From Micromonospora globbae (lineage in GTDB: Bacteria > Actinomycetota > Actinomycetes > Mycobacteriales > Micromonosporaceae): a DNA stretch of 64,000 nucleotides. The stretch is taken from contig NZ_RAQQ01000008.1 in assembly GCF_003610785.1 (NCBI RefSeq), positions 1 to 64,000 of the forward strand. Direction: 5' to 3'. The position numbers and the translations under genes are program-made. Every line of letters starts with the position of its first letter. The stretch's first letter is position 1. The notes under the pieces are model-generated. The model ran no database searches, had not been told where the DNA came from, and was given only the letters and a program-made list of their open reading frames with translations. Below, one piece after another: positions 17,273 to 25,297 of the stretch.

Positions 17273-18979
17273 TCAGCGGCTCCCCGGCGTCGGCTGCCTC
17301 AGGTGGTCGTCCCGACCGGCGCGGATGAACCCGGCCAGCGCGGAGGCGTCGTGGTTCATCGTCATGTCGCAGGTCGCGGTGGTGGTCGTCATGCCGGCGG
17401 AGTTGAAGTAGACGGCGGCCTTGATCTTCGGGTGGGCCTTGAGGGCGGCCGGGAACTCCTCGAACCACCGCCGCTTGGCCGTGGGGTCCGCGGCGTCGAC
17501 GTTGGTCCCGAACTCCGCGAGCATCCGCGGCTTGCCGGCCCCGATGCCGTGCTCGTCGAGCCAGCGGTAGAACGGGCCGATGGTCTCGCTCGGGCTCTTC
17601 CACACCCGGCTGCCGTTGCAGGCGTGGAAGTTGTACGGGTCGTAGGCCACCCAGTCGACGTACCGGTCGCCGGGGTACAGCCCGGCGTACCGGTCGTAGT
17701 GGCCGGACCAGCCCATCATCGTCCAGACCCAGACCGCGTTGTCCGCCCCGGCCGCGGCGAAGCGGTCGTGGACGTACCGCCAGGCGCGGACGAAGTCGGC
17801 GTCGCTGCCCTTGGCCGGCTCGTCCTCCGGCTCGTGGTCGAAGCCGAGGAACACGGGAACACCGGTGTCGCGGATCCGGGCCGCGACCGCGTCGATCGTC
17901 GCGTCGTACCGTCCGCCGTAGACGTCGGCCCAGGTCAGCACCGTGCCGCTGGAGAAGATGCGGGACTCCCACGCGAAGAAGAGCAGGCGACCCTCGCGCA
18001 TCTGCCGGCGCTCGTACACGTCGGGGAAGGCCCCGTTGCTGCCGGTGTTGGAGAAGTCGTGGTAGCGGTGGACGATGTCGAACCGCCGCCCCACCTGCGC
18101 CTCCACGTCGTCGACGGCGCGGCCGTGGTCCCAGCCGATCGCCGCGCTGGCCGGCGCGTACATGCCCCACCAGGCGCCGCAGGAGGGGACGAGTTTCGCC
18201 GACACCTCGCCGCAGCCGGTCGGGCCGGCGGGCGGGCTCTGCGCGGGCCGTGGCGCGGCCGTGGTCGCCTCGACGGTGGGGGACGGTTCCAGCGCGGACC
18301 GTGCCGGGGCGGCGCTGGGCGACGGTGGCACGGCGGGGCGGGTCGTGGCCGCGGGCGACGGCGGGTCCCCCACGTCGTAGGTGACGAGCAGTCGAGGACG
18401 CAGGTCCGGGTCGCGGTTCTCCGTGGACGCCCAGTAGATCCGGGTCTCCAGGCCGGTCTGCGCCAGCGACACGGTGACCGTGCCGTTCCCCGTGACCAGG
18501 CCGGAGACGTCCCACTCGTTGAAGCCGGGCCGGACACCGGTCACGCGGTCCAGGGCGGGGCCCGGTGGCGCCGGGGCCGGGCGGGCCGCGGCGGCGTCGA
18601 CCGGGGACGCGTGGGCGGTCACCGTGGCCGCGAACGCCCCCCAGGCGTACACCCGGAGAGTGGCGCGGACGTTGACGGCGGTGGCGGGCAGCGTGGTCAC
18701 CGCGAACCGGATCACGGCGTCGCGGCCGCCCCGGGGGTTGCCGTCGCACCGGGCGGGGCAGGTGGCGAGGGTGGTCCGGACGGCGTTGTCCCCGTCCTCG
18801 GGCACGGTGGTGGCCGTGGTGTCCGCGACGGCCCGGATCGACACGTCGTCCGCGGCCACCAGCGGCAGCATCGTCGCCACGACGCCGGCGACCACCGCCG
18901 CGGCCAGTACGCCGAGCGCGGCGACCCGGCGCCGGCCGGCGCCGGTCCGGGGACGTCGGTGCAGTCCACGCCTGACCAC
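17273..18979 (-). CDS. Secreted GH26-like glycoside hydrolase with an N-terminal carbohydrate-binding-type domain
   Basis: A 568-residue protein. A signal or anchor helix at about 18-43 is followed by a beta-rich domain (45-203, starting DVSIRAVADTTATTVP and ending PRLLVTYDV) that resembles the DNRLRE/CBM96-type modules, then a Pro/Ala/Ser linker (205-255), then a GH26-like TIM barrel (258-550). FLGFDHEPED places a probable acid/base at Glu383, and MLAEFGTN a probable nucleophile at Glu489. GH26 members are mainly beta-mannanases; the substrate here is unknown, and it may trim or release the polymer made by this block. GTG 18979 is chosen over a TTG six bases earlier because GGGAG is then 6 nt away. 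Confidence 0.8.
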   Translation of the reverse strand: MVRRGLHRRPRTGAGRRRVAALGVLAAAVVAGVVATMLPLVAADDVSIRAVADTTATTVPEDGDNAVRTTLATCPARCDGNPRGGRDAVIRFAVTTLPATAVNVRATLRVYAWGAFAATVTAHASPVDAAAARPAPAPPGPALDRVTGVRPGFNEWDVSGLVTGNGTVTVSLAQTGLETRIYWASTENRDPDLRPRLLVTYDVGDPPSPAATTRPAVPPSPSAAPARSALEPSPTVEATTAAPRPAQSPPAGPTGCGEVSAKLVPSCGAWWGMYAPASAAIGWDHGRAVDDVEAQVGRRFDIVHRYHDFSNTGSNGAFPDVYERRQMREGRLLFFAWESRIFSSGTVLTWADVYGGRYDATIDAVAARIRDTGVPVFLGFDHEPEDEPAKGSDADFVRAWRYVHDRFAAAGADNAVWVWTMMGWSGHYDRYAGLYPGDRYVDWVAYDPYNFHACNGSRVWKSPSETIGPFYRWLDEHGIGAGKPRMLAEFGTNVDAADPTAKRRWFEEFPAALKAHPKIKAAVYFNSAGMTTTTATCDMTMNHDASALAGFIRAGRDDHLRQPTPGSR

Positions 18980-19123
18980 GGGCAACTCCCTGTGTCCGCT
19001 GCGTCTACGCAGAGCAGCGTAACCACCTTCGCGGCGTGTCGCGGAGAGGGCACGGGCCGCCTAAGCGCGTCTTGAACCCCGGCTAAGGGAGCCCACAGTG
19101 GCCCGTCCCGGACGGCCGGGCGG

Positions 19124-19948
19124 TCAGCCCCGGCGGGCGGCGGCGAGCGCGGCGGCCATCGCGTCGCGCGGCGCCGGCACGCCGGTGAACTGCGCGAACT
19201 GGCCGAGCGCCTGGGCCAGCAGCAGGTCCAGCCCGGAGACGATCCGGCAGCCCGCGGCCGCCGCGGCGGTCGCCAGCGGCGTCGGCCACGGGTCGTAGAG
19301 CGCGTCGAAGAGCACCGTCTCCGGCCGCCAGGTCACGGCGTCGGCGAGCGGGTCGGCGGCCCCCTTCGGCACGGTCGAGACGACCACGTCGGCGTCGAGG
19401 TGCGCGGCGGCGTCCGCCCAGTCGGCGCCTCTCACCGGCACACCGACCGCGTCGGCCACGGGGCGCAGCCCGTCGACGGCGGCGGCCCGGCGGGCCACCA
19501 CGGTCACCGTACGGGCGTCGAGGCGGGCCGCGGCGGCCAGCGCCGCCCGGGCGGTACCGCCGGCGCCGAGGACGGTCACCCTCGCGCCGGGCCGCACCCC
19601 CGCCCCGGCGAGCACCTCCACCATCCCGGTCACGTCGGTGTTGTCGGCGTACCACGAGCCGTCCGGCCGGCGTACCAGCGTGTTCGCCGCACCGACCGCG
19701 ACCGCGACCGGCGAGGCGGCGTCGGCCACCGCGAGCGCCGCCTCCTTGCCGGGCATGGTCACCGACAGCCCGGCCCACTCCGGGCCCAGGCCGGCGACCA
19801 GCCCCGGCAGCTCCGACTCCGCGCACTCGATCCGGGTGTACGACCACCCGGCCAGCCCCGCCGCCGCGTAGCCGGCGTTGTGGATCACCGGGGAGAGGGA
19901 GTGCGCGATCGGCTTGCCGACCACCGCCGCCCGCCGTGGCCGCGTCAT
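19124..19948 (-). CDS. aroE: Shikimate dehydrogenase (NADP-dependent)
   Basis: A 274-residue enzyme reducing 3-dehydroshikimate to shikimate. Family motifs are AHSLSPVIHNAGY (residues 15-27, shikimate binding), VTMPGKEAAL with the catalytic Lys near 69, the NTDVTG motif, and the nucleotide-binding VLGAGGTARAAL. The start ATG overlaps the mltG stop as TGATG. Together with mltG and ruvX it forms a coupled set; the other aro genes are 13.7 kb away beyond the polysaccharide block. Normal length. Confidence 0.95.
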   Translation of the reverse strand: MTRPRRAAVVGKPIAHSLSPVIHNAGYAAAGLAGWSYTRIECAESELPGLVAGLGPEWAGLSVTMPGKEAALAVADAASPVAVAVGAANTLVRRPDGSWYADNTDVTGMVEVLAGAGVRPGARVTVLGAGGTARAALAAAARLDARTVTVVARRAAAVDGLRPVADAVGVPVRGADWADAAAHLDADVVVSTVPKGAADPLADAVTWRPETVLFDALYDPWPTPLATAAAAAGCRIVSGLDLLLAQALGQFAQFTGVPAPRDAMAAALAAARRG

Positions 19949-21144
19949 CAGATGATCCCGGCCTCCCGGGCCTTGGCCTCGTTGCGCTGGTGCTGCTCGT
20001 ACGTCTCGGCGAAGGCGGAGTGCCCCTCCTTGTCGATCGCCACGAAGAACAGCCACTTGCCGGGCGGCGGGTCCATGGCCCCCGCCATGGCCTCCTTGCC
20101 CGGGTTGTTGATCGGGGTGGGCGGCAGACCGCGCAGCTTGCGGTTGTACGGGTTCTTCGGGTCGTCGAGTTCGGCGTCGGTCATGTCCTTGGACGCCTTG
20201 GTCGGCTTCCCGATCAGCTCCAGGTAGTAGTTGACCGTGACGTCCATCTCCAGACAGCCGCACGGGAACTCGCCGTACACCCGGTTGTAGGCCACCCGGG
20301 CGACCTTGCCGAGGTCGTCCTTGTTGCCGGCCTCGGCCTGCGCGAGCGACGCGACGACCAGCGCCTCGTACGGGGTGATGCCGCCGCGCTCCTTCTGCAC
20401 CCGGTCGGCGAACTCCATCTGCCCCGTGACGGTGAGGAAGTTCTCCACCATGAGCTTGAGGATGCTCTCGGCCGTGGCCTTCGGCGGGATCTCGTAGGTG
20501 TCCGGGTAGAGGAAGCCCTCGATCGACGGCTTGACCTTCTTGCCGTCGCTGCGCTTGAACCACCAGTCCGGCACGCCGAGCCCGATGGGGTCCTTCGCGG
20601 CGGTCTCGAACTCCTTGACCGGGATCTTCGTCTTCTCCGAGAGCAGCTTGTACACGTTCTTGGCCGTGCGGCCCTCGGGGATGGTGACGCCGTTGACGAT
20701 CCGGTTCTTCAGGTCGAGCAGCGCGTTGACCGCGTGCGCCCCGCTCATCTGCTTGCGCAGCTTGTAGGTGCCGGGCTGGATGTTCCGGCTGCGGGAGTTG
20801 TCCGCGGCCGCCTCGACGAACGCCTTGGCGCTCTTCACGACCCCGGCGGCGTAGAGGGTGTCCGCCATGTCGGCGATCAGCGCGCCCTGCTTGATCTCGA
20901 CCGTGACCTCGACGGTCCCGGCGCCCTCGTAGTCGGGGGTGACGAAGTAGTTCTGGATCCGGTCGAAGCCGTAGAACGCGCCCCCGCCGATGCCGCCGAG
21001 CAGGACCAGGGCGAGCAGCAACGCGAGGACCGTCCGGCCCCGGCCGCCGCCCTTGCCGTTGCGTTTGCGGACGTAGCTGCGCCGGTGCCGCCCCTTCTCC
21101 CCCCGATCCGCCTCATCGAAGCCCAGGTCGAGATCGTCGATCAT
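19948..21144 (-). CDS. mltG: Endolytic murein transglycosylase MltG
   Basis: A 398-residue, single-pass membrane protein (helix about 38-58, basic cytoplasmic N-terminus) with a YceG/MltG domain that cleaves nascent peptidoglycan. EGFLYPDTYEIP (209-220) is a family hallmark. The catalytic region reads ALVVASLAQAEAG (261-273): in E. coli MltG the segment is LASIVEKET with Glu218 catalytic, and the aligned residue here is Gln269, with Glu271 two positions on. Which residue acts here is uncertain. ATG overlaps the ruvX stop (TAATG) and the stop overlaps aroE. Confidence 0.9.
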   Translation of the reverse strand: MIDDLDLGFDEADRGEKGRHRRSYVRKRNGKGGGRGRTVLALLLALVLLGGIGGGAFYGFDRIQNYFVTPDYEGAGTVEVTVEIKQGALIADMADTLYAAGVVKSAKAFVEAAADNSRSRNIQPGTYKLRKQMSGAHAVNALLDLKNRIVNGVTIPEGRTAKNVYKLLSEKTKIPVKEFETAAKDPIGLGVPDWWFKRSDGKKVKPSIEGFLYPDTYEIPPKATAESILKLMVENFLTVTGQMEFADRVQKERGGITPYEALVVASLAQAEAGNKDDLGKVARVAYNRVYGEFPCGCLEMDVTVNYYLELIGKPTKASKDMTDAELDDPKNPYNRKLRGLPPTPINNPGKEAMAGAMDPPPGKWLFFVAIDKEGHSAFAETYEQHQRNEAKAREAGII

Positions 21145-21602
21145 TACGTCCGCCTCCGCTGCGCGTCCAGCCAGCTCTGCAGGATCTCCACCGCGGCGGC
21201 CTGGTCGACCACCGCGCGTTGGCGTTTTCCTCGGACACCACGTTCGGCCAGCCTACGAGAAGCCACGACCGTCGACATCCTCTCGTCGGTAAGCGTTACC
21301 GGCACCGGCGCTATCACATCGGCCAGTCGCTCAGCGTACGCCTTCACCTGCACCGCCGCCGGTCCGTGACGACCGGCGAGGTCGACCGGGAGCCCCACGA
21401 CGACCTCCACCGCCTCGTGCTCGGCGACCAGGGCGGCGAGCTCTGCCAGGTCGCTGGGGACCGCGTCCGGCGCCGCCGTGCGGTCGCGGGCGAGCGTCAC
21501 CAGCGGGGTGGCCAGCACCCCGTGCGGATCGGAGCGGGCGACGCCCACCCGGACCTGCCCGACGTCCACGCCGAGGCGGACACCCCGCGACGGTCCGGTC
21601 AC
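21144..21602 (-). CDS. ruvX: RuvX/YqgF-type putative pre-16S rRNA nuclease or Holliday junction resolvase
   Basis: A 152-residue RNase H-like protein. RLGVDVGQVRVGVARSDP (9-26) contains the first catalytic Asp; VEVVVGLPVDLAGRHGP is the conserved middle motif; TLTDERMSTVVA and the C-terminal AVVDQAAAVEILQSWL supply the other acidic residues. Members process 16S rRNA ends in E. coli and have been proposed as resolvases. GTG start at 21602. Lies between alaS (67 bp) and mltG (1-nt overlap), a conserved order in actinobacteria. Confidence 0.9.
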   Translation of the reverse strand: MTGPSRGVRLGVDVGQVRVGVARSDPHGVLATPLVTLARDRTAAPDAVPSDLAELAALVAEHEAVEVVVGLPVDLAGRHGPAAVQVKAYAERLADVIAPVPVTLTDERMSTVVASRRLAERGVRGKRQRAVVDQAAAVEILQSWLDAQRRRT

Positions 21603-21669
21603 CGGACGTCCCGGGCGAGACGGGCCAGGGCGGACCGGGTGGTCCGCCCTGGTCGCAGATGACCGCGCA

Positions 21670-24348
21670 TCACGCCTCGGCGATCGCCTTCTCGACGGTC
21701 ACGAGCAGGTTCGGCGCCTCCGCGGCCGGCAGGCCGCCGCCCTGGGCCAGGTCGGGGCTGCCACCGCCCCGCCCGGAGAAGGCCGCCTTCACCAGATCCG
21801 AGGCGGCCAGGCCCCGGGAGCGGGCCGCCTGGTTCACGGCGACCACCAGCGACGCCTTGCCGTTGTTGCGGGCCGCCACGGCCACCACCGCCGGCCGCGC
21901 CGGGTCCATCTTGCCGCGGATCTCCTGGGCGAGGGTCCGCACGTCGTTGCCGGCCGCGCCCTCGGGCGCCTCGGTGCCGACGTACGCGACCCCGCGCACG
22001 TCCCGGGCCTGGGCCGCGAGCGCCCCGGCCCCGCCCAGCACCAGCTGGGCCCGCAGCTTCTCCAACTCCTTCTCGGCGTCGCGCAGCTGGGTGACGGTCT
22101 GCTCCACCCGGTCGGCCACCTGGTCGGACGGCACCCGGTAGAGCTCCGCGAGGCGGGAGACCAGCAGGTGCTCGCGGGCCAGGAAGTTGAACGCGTCCAT
22201 CCCGACCAGCGCCTCGACCCGGCGTACGCCCGAGCCGATGGACGACTCGGAGAGGATCTTCACGAGACCCAGCTGCGCGGACCGGGCCACGTGGGTGCCG
22301 CCGCACAGCTCGCGGGCGTAGTCACCGACCTCGACGACCCGCACCTGCTCGCCATACTTCTCGCCGAACAGCGCCATCGCCCCGATCCGGCGCGCCTCCT
22401 CCAGCGAGGTGATGAAGGCGTGCACCTCCAGGTCGGCCAGGAGCACCTCGTTGACCTGCTGCTCCACGTCACGCAGGACGCTCGGCGCCACTCCGGTCGG
22501 GGTGTTGAAGTCGAAGCGCAGCCGGCCCGGCGCGTTCAGCGACCCGGCCTGCGTGGCCGACTCGCCGAGGAAGTTGCGCATGGTCTGGTGCACCAGGTGC
22601 GTGGCCGTGTGCGAGCGGGAGATGGCCCGCCGCCGGCTCGTGTCGATCTCGGCGAAGCCGGTCTCGCCGGGGCGCACCTCGCCCCGGACCACCCGCGCAC
22701 GGTGCACGATGAGGCCGGGCACCGGCTGCTGGACGTCGAACACCTCCAGCTGGCCGCCGCCCACGGTGATGAGCCCCTGGTCGGGCTGCTGACCGCCGCC
22801 CTCCGCGTAGAACGGGGTGGTGTCGAGCACCAGCTCGACCGTCTCCCCCTCGACCGCGCCGCCCAGCGGGCCGGCCGCGCCGAGCAGCGCCCGGATCCGC
22901 GACTCGCGGGACACCTCGCTGTAGCCGGTGAACTCCACCGGGCCGCCCGCGTCGAGCACCGCCCGGTACGCGGACAGGTCCGTGTGCCCCGTCTTGCGCG
23001 CCTGCGCGTCCGCCTTCGCCCGGGCCCGCTGGTCGGCCATCAGCCGGCGGAAGCCCTCCGCGTCCACCTGGAGGCCCTGCTCGGCCGCGATCTCCAGGGT
23101 GAGGTCGATCGGGAAGCCGTACGTGTCGTGCAGCTGGAACGCCTTCTCGCCGGAGAGCGAGCTGCCCCCGGCGGTGCGGGTCTCGGCGATCGCCGCGTCG
23201 AGGATCGTGGTGCCCGCCCGCAGCGTGGACAGGAACGCGTCCTCCTCGGCGTACGCGTAGTCGGCGATCCGGTCGAAGTCGGCGGCCAGCTCCGGGTAGG
23301 ACGGCGCCATGCAGTCCCGGGCCACCGGCAGCAGCTCGGGCAGCGCCCGGTCCTGCCAGCCGAGCAGCCGCACGGCGCGGATCGCGCGGCGCATGATGCG
23401 GCGCAGCACGTAGCCGCGCCCCTCGTTCGACGGGGTCACCCCGTCGCCGATGAGCATGAGCGCGGTGCGCACGTGGTCGGCCACGACCCGCAGCCGCACG
23501 TCGTCCGGGTGCGACTCGCTCGCGACGTGGCTCGGGTTGGCGCCGTACCGCTTGCCGGTCAGCTCGGCCGCCCGGTCCAGGATCGGCCGGACCTCGTCGA
23601 TCTCGTAGAGGTTGTCGACGCCCTGCAGGATCGAGGCCATCCGCTCCAGGCCCATGCCGGTGTCGATGTTCTTCGCCGGCAGCTCGCCGAGGATCGGGTA
23701 GTCCTCCTTCGTGGTGCCCGGACCCCGCTCGTACTGCATGAAGACGAGGTTCCAGAACTCCATGTAGCGGTCCTCGTCGACCGCCGGGCCGCCCTCGCGC
23801 CCGTACTCCGGGCCGCGGTCGTAGAAGAGCTCCGAGCAGGGGCCGCACGGGCCGGGGATGCCCATCGACCAGAAGTTGTCCGCCTTGCCGCGGCGCACGA
23901 TCCGCTCGGCCGGCACCCCCACCGAGCGCCAGATCTCGAAGGCCTCGTCGTCGTCGAGGTAGACCGTCGGCCAGATCCGCTCCGGGTCGAGGCCGAAACC
24001 TCCCTCGGACTGCGGCTTGGTGACCAGGTCCCAGGCGAGCGGGATCGCCCCGGCCTTGAAGTAGTCACCGAAGGAGAAGTTGCCGTTCATCTGGAAGAAC
24101 GTGCCGTGCCGGCTGGTCTTGCCGACCTCGTCGATGTCCGGGGTGCGGATGCACTTCTGGACGCTGACCGCCCGCTTGTACGGCGGGGTCTGCTGACCCA
24201 GGAAGTACGGGACGAACTGCACCATGCCGGCGTTGACGAACAGCAGGTTCGGGTCGCTGATGGCGGGCAGCGGAGCGGACGGCACCACGGCATGGCCGTT
24301 GGCCTCGAAATGCGCGAGGTAGCGCCGCTTGATCTCCGCCGTCTTCAT
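21670..24348 (-). CDS. alaS: Alanyl-tRNA synthetase
   Basis: An 892-residue class II synthetase. The N-terminal catalytic core begins [19 protein letters not shown]. The editing domain has [15 protein letters not shown] (HxxxH zinc motif), partnered by [13 protein letters not shown] (CxxxH) before the C-terminal C-Ala domain. All editing residues look intact, so mischarged Ser-tRNA should be cleared. The ATG at 24348 overlaps the preceding small membrane protein by 4 nt. Normal family length. The long frame on the opposite strand (over 1100 codons) is a GC-bias shadow. Confidence 0.97.
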   Translation of the reverse strand: MKTAEIKRRYLAHFEANGHAVVPSAPLPAISDPNLLFVNAGMVQFVPYFLGQQTPPYKRAVSVQKCIRTPDIDEVGKTSRHGTFFQMNGNFSFGDYFKAGAIPLAWDLVTKPQSEGGFGLDPERIWPTVYLDDDEAFEIWRSVGVPAERIVRRGKADNFWSMGIPGPCGPCSELFYDRGPEYGREGGPAVDEDRYMEFWNLVFMQYERGPGTTKEDYPILGELPAKNIDTGMGLERMASILQGVDNLYEIDEVRPILDRAAELTGKRYGANPSHVASESHPDDVRLRVVADHVRTALMLIGDGVTPSNEGRGYVLRRIMRRAIRAVRLLGWQDRALPELLPVARDCMAPSYPELAADFDRIADYAYAEEDAFLSTLRAGTTILDAAIAETRTAGGSSLSGEKAFQLHDTYGFPIDLTLEIAAEQGLQVDAEGFRRLMADQRARAKADAQARKTGHTDLSAYRAVLDAGGPVEFTGYSEVSRESRIRALLGAAGPLGGAVEGETVELVLDTTPFYAEGGGQQPDQGLITVGGGQLEVFDVQQPVPGLIVHRARVVRGEVRPGETGFAEIDTSRRRAISRSHTATHLVHQTMRNFLGESATQAGSLNAPGRLRFDFNTPTGVAPSVLRDVEQQVNEVLLADLEVHAFITSLEEARRIGAMALFGEKYGEQVRVVEVGDYARELCGGTHVARSAQLGLVKILSESSIGSGVRRVEALVGMDAFNFLAREHLLVSRLAELYRVPSDQVADRVEQTVTQLRDAEKELEKLRAQLVLGGAGALAAQARDVRGVAYVGTEAPEGAAGNDVRTLAQEIRGKMDPARPAVVAVAARNNGKASLVVAVNQAARSRGLAASDLVKAAFSGRGGGSPDLAQGGGLPAAEAPNLLVTVEKAIAEA

Positions 24349-24650
24349 CGCTGGTGTTCCTCCGGAAAGATCTCTCGGTCGCCGATCCGCGGATCCTCCC
24401 GCAGGTCGGCGAACTGGTCGTCGAACGCCTCGCCCTGGGCGAACGCCTGGTGGATCTCCTGCTCGCGTTCGGCCATCCCGACCCGGACGTCCTCCACGAA
24501 GCTACGCAGCGACTCGACCAGACCGCCAGCAGATTGCGACAACGTGCTCGCGATGCCGGCCGGCGTGTACGACTGCGCCGTGCGGGTGGCCTTGCGGACC
24601 ACCACGACACCGACGGCCAGCCCCACACCCAGCCAGAACAAGCGTCTCAT
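24345..24650 (-). CDS. Small membrane-anchored protein (DUF6167-like)
   Basis: A 101-residue protein with one N-terminal membrane helix ([17 protein letters not shown]) and a soluble, acidic, helical tail ([23 protein letters not shown]) that may form a coiled coil. It is found upstream of alaS in many actinobacteria with no known function. The ATG at 24650 is chosen because GGAGGT sits 10 bases upstream; a GTG four codons earlier lies directly on that site. The stop overlaps alaS (ATGA). Confidence 0.75.
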   Translation of the reverse strand: MRRLFWLGVGLAVGVVVVRKATRTAQSYTPAGIASTLSQSAGGLVESLRSFVEDVRVGMAEREQEIHQAFAQGEAFDDQFADLREDPRIGDREIFPEEHQR

Positions 24651-24683
24651 GTTCCTCTGCACCTCCTGGTCGCGGCCGGCGGG

Positions 24684-25145
24684 TCAGCGGTCGCGGCGAC
24701 GGGCGGCCCGCCGCTGCTGCTTCATGGCGTCGCGCACCTCACGCTCGGTCTCGGCGTGCCGGCGCGCCGCGGCCGCCCGGCGTACGCCGTAGCCGAACGC
24801 CGCCACCTTGACCAGCGGGTTCGCCGCCGCGGCCGAGACCACGGCGACGAGGTTGGCGACGTTGGCCGTGACGTTCTGGGCGTGACCGGTCATCGTGTCG
24901 ACCTTCGCCAGCTGGAGGTTGACGCCGTCGAGGGAGGTCTGCACCTGCTCCAGCGTGGTGTTGACGTTCTTCACGGTGGTGTTCACGTCACCGAGCAGCG
25001 GACCCGTCCGGTCGTTCAGGTCGTTGATCATCCGGGTGGTGGCGTCCACGGTGTGCCGCAGCCGCAGGATGGGCAGGGTCAGGATCAACACCAGCATCGC
25101 GAACGCGATCGCCGCGATCAGCGCCGCGATCTCCAAAATGCCCAC
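24684..25145 (-). CDS. DUF948-family membrane protein
   Basis: A 153-residue protein with an N-terminal membrane helix (IAALIAAIAFAMLVLILTLPILRL), a long heptad-like helix with repeated TVKNVNTTLEQVQTSLDGV pattern, a second weaker hydrophobic stretch and a basic tail ending RRAARRRDR. This matches the DUF948 family, annotated in some firmicutes as general stress proteins. GTG 25145 has GAGGAGGA five bases upstream, so it beats longer starts. It is 33 bp upstream of the DUF6167-like gene and probably co-transcribed with it and alaS. Confidence 0.8.
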   Translation of the reverse strand: MGILEIAALIAAIAFAMLVLILTLPILRLRHTVDATTRMINDLNDRTGPLLGDVNTTVKNVNTTLEQVQTSLDGVNLQLAKVDTMTGHAQNVTANVANLVAVVSAAAANPLVKVAAFGYGVRRAAAARRHAETEREVRDAMKQQRRAARRRDR

Positions 25146-25297
25146 GCCTGTCCTCCTCAAGCAACCTTCAACCGAACCGGACGTTCCCGCCACCGCGCGA
25201 CCGTCGTACCCACACCGCCGCTCGACGACCGTCACCGGTCAACGGGAGCAGGCGGGCCTGCCAGCCCCAGACCCTACCGTCCGTGATGGAAATCGGC

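Noticed and set aside
21478..24792. Plus-strand open frame of 1104 codons opposite alaS
   Set aside because: It lies wholly over alaS and neighbours, is extremely rich in Arg, Gly, Ala and Pro, and has no recognisable domain. It is a high-GC shadow of the real genes.
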